7,034 nt of DNA from Aquificaceae bacterium (GTDB taxonomy: Bacteria > Aquificota > Aquificia > Aquificales > Aquificaceae), in the NCBI GenBank assembly GCA_027014185.1, contig JALWEK010000201.1, forward strand, positions 1 through 7,034, written 5' to 3'. The position numbers and the translations under genes are program-made. Positions within the stretch are counted from its first letter, which is position 1. Each line of letters begins with the position of its first letter. This document shows positions 6,717-7,034 of the stretch, piece by piece. Below the pieces are notes generated by a model. That model was not told the DNA's origin and ran no database searches. It worked only from the letters and a program-made list of their open reading frames with translations.

Positions 6717-6737
6717 ACATCTTTAGTTAAAAGATGT
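6717..6737. repeat. Inverted repeat, 8-bp arms
   Basis: ACATCTTT (6717-6724) and AAAGATGT (6730-6737) are perfect arms around the loop AGTTA. There is no GC-rich stem or T-run, so it is not a convincing terminator. It may be a protein site. Confidence 0.5.
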
Positions 6738-6739
6738 AG

Positions 6740-6756
6740 ATAAGTTAAGAACTTAT
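6740..6756. repeat. Inverted repeat, 7-bp arms
   Basis: ATAAGTT-AAG-AACTTAT is a perfect 17-bp dyad, compact enough for a dimeric regulator. It lies 3 bp after the preceding inverted repeat. Confidence 0.5.
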
Positions 6757-6794
6757 ATTGCGATCGTTAATACACACTAACTAACATACCACGG

Positions 6795-6817
6795 ATCTCT
6801 TACATAGCAAAAGAGAT
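6795..6817. repeat. Inverted repeat, 7-bp arms with 9-nt centre
   Basis: ATCTCTT (6795-6801) and AAGAGAT (6811-6817) are perfect arms. It lies upstream of the predicted oxidase promoter and so could bind an activator, or be chance. Confidence 0.4.
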
Positions 6818-6856
6818 GAATATCTGACTTTATACTCATGTTTTAAGAAAAAGTCC

Positions 6857-6885
6857 TTGCACAGCGCTTACCCCAGAGGTATGAT
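6857..6885 (+). promoter_or_regulatory. Candidate promoter of the oxidase gene
   Basis: TTGCAC (6857-6862, three of six) is separated by exactly 17 bp from TATGAT (6880-6885, five of six). The start would be near 6892, giving a leader of about 39 nt. The shared motif AGCGCTTAC (6863-6871) sits in the spacer right after the -35 box. A weaker alternative -10 (TATACT at 6831-6836) has no partner -35. Confidence 0.4.
6863..6871. promoter_or_regulatory. Operator-like motif in the oxidase promoter spacer
   Basis: AGCGCTTAC is identical to nine bases of the sqr operator candidate read on the opposite strand. It lies between the -35 and -10 boxes, where a bound repressor would block polymerase. Only a half-site is well conserved. 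The flanks are not palindromic. Confidence 0.35.
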
Positions 6886-6894
6886 ATTTGTCAG

Positions 6895-6908
6895 CTGATC
6901 CATATCAG
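6895..6908. promoter_or_regulatory. FNR/CRP-type box in the oxidase leader
   Basis: CTGATCCATATCAG is a perfect 5-bp inverted repeat with a 4-bp centre and contains the TGAT-N4-ATCA core of the FNR consensus TTGAT-N4-ATCAA (eight of ten bases). Just downstream of the predicted start, it would favour repression, as FNR does for some aerobic respiratory genes elsewhere. No FNR-family gene is in the window. Confidence 0.35.
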
Positions 6909-6930
6909 GTTTTGGTAAGGAGGGACTGAG

Positions 6931-7034
6931 ATGGCACAGGGAGCTGTTCATCATGCGCATCACGAGACCAGCATCTGGCCCTTCCCGATAGGCATAGGTG
7001 CACTGCTGATACCCATCGGCTTCACCATGTTCTT
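6931..7034 (+). CDS. N-terminus of a probable heme-copper oxidase subunit (III-like), cut by the window edge
   Basis: Only 34 codons are visible. ATG is preceded by AAGGAGG (6917-6923) at 7-nt spacing. The peptide has a His-rich start (HHAHH at residues 7-11), then ETSIWPFPIG, then a hydrophobic stretch that runs off the window and looks like a first membrane helix. A His-rich start followed by S-x-W-P and a helix is typical of cytochrome c oxidase subunit III, but a small helper subunit of a ba3-type oxidase would look similar this early. The divergent arrangement with sqr supports a terminal oxidase cluster, since sqr sits near oxidase genes in Aquifex as I recall. The family call is moderate and the subunit call is weak. 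Confidence 0.5.
   Translation, partial: MAQGAVHHAHHETSIWPFPIGIGALLIPIGFTMF

Larger units (their letters stand above)
6626..6930. other. 305-bp divergent regulatory region between sqr and the oxidase gene
   Basis: No coding gene was found here. Small ATG frames stop after a few codons and lack ribosome sites. The region is AT-richer than the genes and holds the sqr promoter and operator candidate near its left end. Three inverted repeats follow (6717-6737, 6740-6756, 6795-6817). A site at 6767-6782 resembles the sqr operator at 12 of 16 bases. The oxidase promoter, an FNR-like core and the ribosome site AAGGAGG (6917-6923) fill the right end. Confidence 0.7.

Noticed and set aside
6712..6726. 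Mini-ORF MAHL in the divergent region
   Set aside because: Four codons with no ribosome site. The similarity of its first bases to the oxidase gene start is too short to mean anything.
6713..6727. TGGCAC as a sigma-54 -24 element
   Set aside because: The -12 element at the required spacing reads TAGT and lacks the essential GC.

Overview
The window looks like a compact chromosomal segment from a thermophilic, chemolithotrophic bacterium of the Aquificaceae (Aquifex/Hydrogenivirga-type). The strongest evidence is the sulfide:quinone oxidoreductase at 5333-6625. It is 430 residues long and its cysteines at 124, 156 and 347 match the catalytic cysteine numbering I recall for the crystallised Aquifex aeolicus enzyme. 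Codon use fits a thermophile (AGG/AGA arginine and ATA isoleucine are favoured), and genes are tightly packed with overlapping 3' ends. The genus assignment is inference.

Layout from left to right. (1) 1-61 is a short edge region, perhaps holding the start of a divergent gene. (2) 62-862 (+) is a short-chain polyprenyl (farnesyl/geranylgeranyl) diphosphate synthase that lacks a usually conserved loop. (3) 855-3200 (-) is a two-gene type IV pilus unit: pilT (retraction ATPase, TTG start) followed after 3 nt by pilC (inner-membrane platform). PilC converges with the prenyl synthase and overlaps it by 8 bp. (4) 3201-3316 is a divergent intergenic region with promoters for pilT and for the molybdopterin genes, plus a perfect 20-bp palindrome beside moaE. 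(5) 3317-4730 (+) is moaE-moaA (molybdenum cofactor synthesis), 1 nt apart. (6) 4714-6625 (-) is sqr followed by a TetR-family regulator gene, which overlaps moaA tail-to-tail by 17 bp. (7) 6626-6930 is a 305-bp divergent regulatory region rich in inverted repeats. (8) 6931-7034 (+) is the 5' end of a gene that looks like a heme-copper oxidase subunit, cut by the window edge.

How the genes fit together. The right half suggests a local sulfide-respiration module. Sqr feeds electrons from sulfide to the quinone pool, a divergent terminal oxidase cluster would be the electron sink, and the TetR regulator is encoded with sqr. A 9-bp motif (AGYGCTWAC) sits at the predicted promoters of sqr, tetR and the oxidase gene, each time where a repressor could act. 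A CRP/FNR-type core (TGAT-N4-ATCA) lies in the oxidase leader. No wholly new system is visible. The most novel-looking points are this regulatory arrangement, the palindrome at moaE, a probably leaderless tetR transcript, and the loop-less prenyl synthase.
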